NCBI GenBank assembly: GCA_003150035.1
Contig: QALR01000026.1
Coordinates: forward strand, 1-64,000
Source: Clostridiales bacterium
GTDB taxonomy: Bacteria > Bacillota > Clostridia > Oscillospirales > CAG-272
Direction: 5' to 3'
Length of the DNA: 64,000 bases
This document shows, one piece after another, positions 60,006-64,000 of the stretch; position 1 is the stretch's first letter; each line of letters starts with the position of its first letter. The translations under genes were made by a program, and so were the position numbers. The notes below the pieces were generated by a model that saw only the letters and a list, made by a program, of their open reading frames with translations, did no database searches and was not told where the DNA came from.

Positions 60006-61931
60006 ATGACACGTCATGATATGATAGAAAGAATCGGAAAGCAATACTTGACCGCCAATATTGAAGGTGGCGAATATAGTTATGTTCAAGAAGCAGGATC
60101 AAAGTCGGCGCTTGAAAAGGCTGTAGGTCGTCCGATTACCCATTTTAAATTGGATATCCGTTTTGAAAAAGGTGATATCGTTGTTCTTGTTGAAACAAAG
60201 CAATCATTTAAGAGCACTGATGAGGCACAGCTCGCTGAATATGTAGAAGAAGAACGGGCTTTACACAAGAATAAGAAAATCATATGTATGCTTGCTAATA
60301 CCAACAATGATGAAATAAAAGTATGGAAATCATTTGTTGATGATAAGTTTGTTCTCTCTGATGAAAGTGTTCTTGATACGATGGAACACTATGAAAAAAT
60401 ATTCGATATGAGCAAACAAAATGATCGAGAAAAGGTTCTAAAGAACACCTATGATCTTAATGAATTGCTCCACAAAATGGATATTGACGAGAGGTTGCGC
60501 AGCCAGTTTGTTGGAACAACATTGTTATATCTTAAAAATTTAGTTGAAAAATTTGAAGTAAAAAAGATCAATGAGGAACTAAAGAAAAAGCTTGATGCTC
60601 ATTGGGCTGTAATGGATGAAAAACAAATTCGTGCAGCTATCGAGTCTACATTGGAGAGTTTGCTTGACGGTTCAGAAAACAAGGCTAAAAAAATAGAGTT
60701 GCTCCAAAAGAATGTTCTGAATGATCAAAAAGTTAAAAAGCTTACGATTACCCATTGGATAAAAATTTTAGATACTATTCTTATGGATATTTATCAATAT
60801 ATTGATACTAATAGCTCCGAAGGACAAGATATCTTAAATCTCTTCTTTATTGCTTTTAACAAATATACCGGCAAGGCTGATAAAAACCAAGCGTTTACAC
60901 CCGATCATATTACAGAATTTATGTGTAGACTCACCGACGTCGATAGAACTAAACGAGTTCTTGATATAACCTGTGGTAGTGGCTCGTTTTTGGTTCAAGC
61001 GATGGTAAAAGCATTGGCTGACTGTAGCCGCGGTAAAACCGAAGAAGAAGCAAAAGCTTTGCAAGATATTGTGAAAAAAGAGCATATTTATGGTATTGAA
61101 AACGAAGAAAAAGCGTATGGCTTGTCTACTACAAATATGCTTATTCACGGTGATGGCAATTCTAACATTAAATTTGGAAGTTGTTTTGATTGCAAAGCCT
61201 TTATAAAAAATGCTAATCCCGATATTGTTTTGATGAATCCTCCTTATAATGCAAAACCAATTGGTATTCCTGAAAAATACAAAAAGGATTGGGGTAAAGC
61301 AAAAGATGGAAAAGAAGATCCTACCAAGGGATTAGTTTTTATTCATTATTTGTCTGATGTTGTAGCAGAAATGAATAAAGAACGCGAAAACAAAAATGAA
61401 CCGATAAAAACTGTTAAGCTTGCTGTTTTGCTACCTGTATCCGCTGCTATTGGTACAAGTGCTATTATAGAAAACGAAAAAATCGAAATGCTCAAGAATA
61501 ACACACTTGAAGCAGTATTTACACTTCCCAATGAAATCTTCTATCCGGGAGCTTCAGCTTGCGCGTGCTGTATGTTGTTTACATTAGGAAAACCTCACAA
61601 AAAAGCAGATGGCACCGTAAACGAAACATTTTTTGGCTATTGTAAAGATGACGGATTCAAAAAGAAAAAGAATCTCGGAAGAATTGAGCAATTCGATGAA
61701 AATAACAATTCCAAATGGAAGGTTATTGAGAATGAGTGGCTGTACTTGTTTAATAACAAAAAGGCACTTGACGGAAAATCTTCAACAGCGATTGTGGATG
61801 GTACATCTGAATGGCTTTGCGAGGCTTATATGAAAACTGACTATAGCAAACTTTCTGAAGAAGATTTCCAACAATCTTTGAACAATTATCTTGCATACCT
61901 TATGAAAGAAGGTAGAATATATGAATCTTAA
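60006..61931 (+). CDS. BcgIA-like restriction-methylation subunit
   Basis: A 641-residue protein starting after AAGAGGAGAACCAAA. Residues 40-70 show a PD-(D/E)XK nuclease core (D50, E63, K65 in HFKLDIRF and VVLVETKQ). A helical region follows, then an N6-adenine methyltransferase: motif I LDITCGSGSF at 319-328 and motif IV NPPY at 411-414. This nuclease-plus-methylase order and length match BcgI subunit A (type IIB), which with its S-like partner cuts on both sides of the site. It overlaps the next gene by 11 bases. Confidence 0.85.
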   Translation: MTRHDMIERIGKQYLTANIEGGEYSYVQEAGSKSALEKAVGRPITHFKLDIRFEKGDIVVLVETKQSFKSTDEAQLAEYVEEERALHKNKKIICMLANTNNDEIKVWKSFVDDKFVLSDESVLDTMEHYEKIFDMSKQNDREKVLKNTYDLNELLHKMDIDERLRSQFVGTTLLYLKNLVEKFEVKKINEELKKKLDAHWAVMDEKQIRAAIESTLESLLDGSENKAKKIELLQKNVLNDQKVKKLTITHWIKILDTILMDIYQYIDTNSSEGQDILNLFFIAFNKYTGKADKNQAFTPDHITEFMCRLTDVDRTKRVLDITCGSGSFLVQAMVKALADCSRGKTEEEAKALQDIVKKEHIYGIENEEKAYGLSTTNMLIHGDGNSNIKFGSCFDCKAFIKNANPDIVLMNPPYNAKPIGIPEKYKKDWGKAKDGKEDPTKGLVFIHYLSDVVAEMNKERENKNEPIKTVKLAVLLPVSAAIGTSAIIENEKIEMLKNNTLEAVFTLPNEIFYPGASACACCMLFTLGKPHKKADGTVNETFFGYCKDDGFKKKKNLGRIEQFDENNNSKWKVIENEWLYLFNNKKALDGKSSTAIVDGTSEWLCEAYMKTDYSKLSEEDFQQSLNNYLAYLMKEGRIYES

Positions 61932-63039
61932 TATTGCTGATTGGAAAGGATTCGTTATACATAAATTATTCAAACTGGAAAACGGAAAAGCTAATCAAGG
62001 AATGCTTGAAGAAGGCAATGAGTGCTTTTATGTAGGTGCAAAGAAAGATGATAATGGTGTTATGATTCATTGCATTAAAGATATAGATCTCATGCAAAAA
62101 GGAAATTGCATTATATTCATCTGCAATGGACAAGGCTCGGTTGGTTATGCCAACTATATGGATGTTGATTTTATCGGAACAACGGATATTGTAGCAGGAT
62201 ATAACGAAAATCTTAATCCATATAACGGAATATTTATTGCTACCATATTGTGTCAAGAAAGACCAAAGTATTCCTTTGGTCGAAAATGGAAAACTCATTT
62301 GAAGGAAACGATCATCAATCTTCCCATTAGACACAATGCTGATGGCACCCCATATATTGATGATACTTGTAAATATTCCGATGAAGGATATATTCCTGAT
62401 TGGGACTGGATGGAAAAATACATAAAGTCATTACATTATCATCCGCTAACCACTAAAAACACAGACAACACAAGTATCAAATTAGACACTTCCAATTGGG
62501 AATATTTTTTGTTAAAGGATATTTGCACGATAACTATGGGAAATAAACTGGATTATTCTGTAATGAGTATGGATGATCCAAGTGTAAATTTTGTAGGAAG
62601 ATCTGCGGATAACAACGGCGTCGCAGGTAAAGTCGATTATGTTCTGGACGACAAAGGAAATGTTATAAAGCCGTATAAAGCAGGTTGCATTACGGTTGCT
62701 CTTGGCGGTAGTCTGGGTTCTTCATACTTACAAGTTGAGGATTTTTATACTTCACAAAACGTATCCGTACTTGAATTTGAAGATGGAATATCTAATGCTA
62801 CTAAGCTTTTTATAACGACTTGTATCATGAACGAAAGTAAATATAAGTATTTTCCTTTTGGTAGAGAATTAAATACGCACATTAGGACAGATTTTGGATT
62901 CACTCTTCCAATACAACGGAAAACTGATGGAACACCAATAATTGATAAGACACTCAAATACTCACCCAAAGGATATATTCCGGATTGGCAATGGATGGAG
63001 ACTTATATAAAATCCTTGCCTTACGGCGACAGAATGTAA
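61921..63039 (+). CDS. BcgIB-like specificity subunit
   Basis: A 372-residue protein with two target-recognition modules of similar plan: IADWKGFVIHKLFKLENGKA... ending GYIPDWDWMEKYIKSL (about 1-165), and LDTSNWEYFLLKDICTITMG ending GYIPDWQWMETYIKSLPYG (about 185-372). The repeated GYIPDW-x-WME-x-YIKSL ends are a BcgIB-type feature and would contact subunit A. Each module would read one half-site. It overlaps the methylase end and is 12 bases before the ATPase. Confidence 0.87.
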   Translation: MNLNIADWKGFVIHKLFKLENGKANQGMLEEGNECFYVGAKKDDNGVMIHCIKDIDLMQKGNCIIFICNGQGSVGYANYMDVDFIGTTDIVAGYNENLNPYNGIFIATILCQERPKYSFGRKWKTHLKETIINLPIRHNADGTPYIDDTCKYSDEGYIPDWDWMEKYIKSLHYHPLTTKNTDNTSIKLDTSNWEYFLLKDICTITMGNKLDYSVMSMDDPSVNFVGRSADNNGVAGKVDYVLDDKGNVIKPYKAGCITVALGGSLGSSYLQVEDFYTSQNVSVLEFEDGISNATKLFITTCIMNESKYKYFPFGRELNTHIRTDFGFTLPIQRKTDGTPIIDKTLKYSPKGYIPDWQWMETYIKSLPYGDRM

Positions 63040-63051
63040 AGGAGAACAAAG

Positions 63052-64000
63052 ATGAACATTGCCTTTGTAGAAATTAAAAATTTTAGAAAGTTAAAAAGCT
63101 GTAGAATTGACTTAAGCCCTAAATCTACTATTTTTGTTGGCGCAAATAATAGTGGAAAAACATCGGCAATGTTCGCGCTTGTCAAGTTTTTGAAGAAACG
63201 TCAACTTGTTGTGGAAGATTTTACTTTGTCAAATTTGGCGGCTATCACTCACTTAGGAGAACGTTATATTGATGAAGCGAACCCCATTACGCCGAGCATT
63301 GAAGATTGGAAAGAAATCTGCCCCTTCATTGATGTTTGGCTCAATGTTCGTGAAGATGAACTGAGGTATGTAGCTAATATTCTTCCCACGCTTTCGTGGC
63401 GTAGCGGCAGGATAGGTGTGAGATTAATATACGAGCCTAAAGATGTGGTAAAACTGTTCGAAGAGTTTGTATCTGCATACAAGTTGGCGCGCACAAGATC
63501 AGACAAGGCTAAATTATGGCCTTTGAATTTTACGGACTATCTTCATAATAAAATGAAAACTCATTTTGTTATGAACGCCTATATTCTTGATCCCGCAAAG
63601 CTTATGGATCTTTCCGAAGATAGTATTGCTTCACCACAAGAAACGCCTTATAATAATTCTCCATTAGATTTTGATCCGTTCAAAAAGCTAATAAAAATAG
63701 ATATCATTACTGCGCAGCGAGGACTTGAAGACTCTAACGAAGATGATAATGATTCCACAATCGAAAGTAATCTACTGTCCGCACAGTTAAGAGATTACTA
63801 TGATAAACAATTAGATCCCGAGCGTAAACCGTCGGCATCTGATATACGAGCACTAACTGAAATGCAAGCAGCCAAAGAAGTGTTTGACAAACAAATTTCT
63901 AAGCGTTTCCAAAGTGCTATGGATGAGTTGGCGAAGTTCGGATATCCCGGCAAGTATAATCCGGGCATTGTGATAGAAGCCAAAACACAGACAAGTGATA
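63052..64000 (+). CDS. OLD-like AAA ATPase, N-terminal part (cut by window edge)
   Basis: An open frame of 316 residues starting at ATG 63052 after AAAGGAGAACAAAG and running off the window. It begins MNIAFVEIKNFRKLKSCRID with the Walker A motif VGANNSGKTSAM at residues 27-38, the arrangement of AAA_15/OLD-family ATPases. Many such proteins carry a C-terminal TOPRIM nuclease, and GajA of the Gabija system is one; whether a TOPRIM domain or a UvrD-like gene follows cannot be seen here. Confidence 0.85.
   Translation, partial: MNIAFVEIKNFRKLKSCRIDLSPKSTIFVGANNSGKTSAMFALVKFLKKRQLVVEDFTLSNLAAITHLGERYIDEANPITPSIEDWKEICPFIDVWLNVREDELRYVANILPTLSWRSGRIGVRLIYEPKDVVKLFEEFVSAYKLARTRSDKAKLWPLNFTDYLHNKMKTHFVMNAYILDPAKLMDLSEDSIASPQETPYNNSPLDFDPFKKLIKIDIITAQRGLEDSNEDDNDSTIESNLLSAQLRDYYDKQLDPERKPSASDIRALTEMQAAKEVFDKQISKRFQSAMDELAKFGYPGKYNPGIVIEAKTQTSD

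Noticed and set aside
63052..64000. Gabija system (GajA)
   Set aside because: Only the ATPase part is visible; neither the TOPRIM domain nor a GajB-like helicase can be seen, so it is not called.

Overview
The window looks like chromosome from a Gram-positive anaerobe of class Clostridia, probably a gut species of the Oscillospiraceae or a related family. This is inferred from a PyrK/PyrDB-type dihydroorotate dehydrogenase, a DnaD-like plus DnaC/DnaI-like loader pair, ClpC, a trimeric NAD-linked [FeFe] hydrogenase, many lipoproteins, and clostridial mobile-element genes (TnpV, DUF6440, DUF6809). Bases 1 to about 50,260 are GC-balanced to GC-rich and mostly ordinary chromosome. From about 50,260 onward the window is a mosaic of accessory DNA, strongly AT-rich after 57.4 kb.

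Left part (1-10.5 kb): the edge of an IS30-family element, then a minus-strand cluster made of a three-gene cassette (small secreted protein, propeller-like lipoprotein, small lipoprotein) present twice in tandem at an offset of 3,172 bp, followed by an ABC-2-type permease and its ATPase. The two cassettes share a nearly identical 467-bp leader holding a promoter-like sequence, a possible 19-codon ORF and a hairpin, while the mature proteins have diverged. A tRNA-Ser(GGA) follows on the plus strand.

Middle part (10.5-50.3 kb): housekeeping genes. They include clpC, comM, a methyltransferase whose 3' end carries a small DUF559 element with inverted ends, a replication-loader pair (dnaD-like and dnaC-like) preceded by a cluster of DnaA-box-like sites, the minus-strand run mrp / tyrosine phosphatase (frameshifted) / rimI / tsaD, uxaC, and KDPG aldolase. 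An electron-bifurcating-type hydrogenase operon (hydCBA) follows; aldolase and hydrogenase genes lie between inverted copies of a 175-bp intergenic repeat. Next come a complete UMP pathway operon transcribed pyrC-carA-carB-pyrK-pyrD-pyrF-pyrE-pyrB, with a consensus promoter, an attenuator-like leader and a PyrB carrying a PyrI-like zinc ribbon; then a DUF3048 lipoprotein, tadA, a CPBP protease, a GH94-type phosphorylase, a G5/M23 endopeptidase, a MATE exporter, tRNA-Lys(TTT) and a YghO-like protein.

Right part (50.3-64 kb): a small peptide gene, an Ig-like lipoprotein and V8-like protease pair, a remnant of a mobile-element HTH gene and a YcxB-like protein. A displaced 3' half of a tRNA-Ser gene at 52,982-53,037 is read as the left attachment site of an integrated element that continues past the right edge. 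Inside that element are paired HTH proteins, TnpV, DUF6809, an array of perfect hairpins, an HTH-AAA-PD-(D/E)XK protein with its own operator-like promoter, and a tight five-gene operon: multi-spanning membrane protein, TIR-domain protein, BcgI-like restriction-methylation subunit, BcgI-like specificity subunit and an OLD/AAA ATPase cut by the window edge. The membrane protein plus TIR pair joined to a type IIB-like restriction system is the best candidate here for an undescribed defence system.
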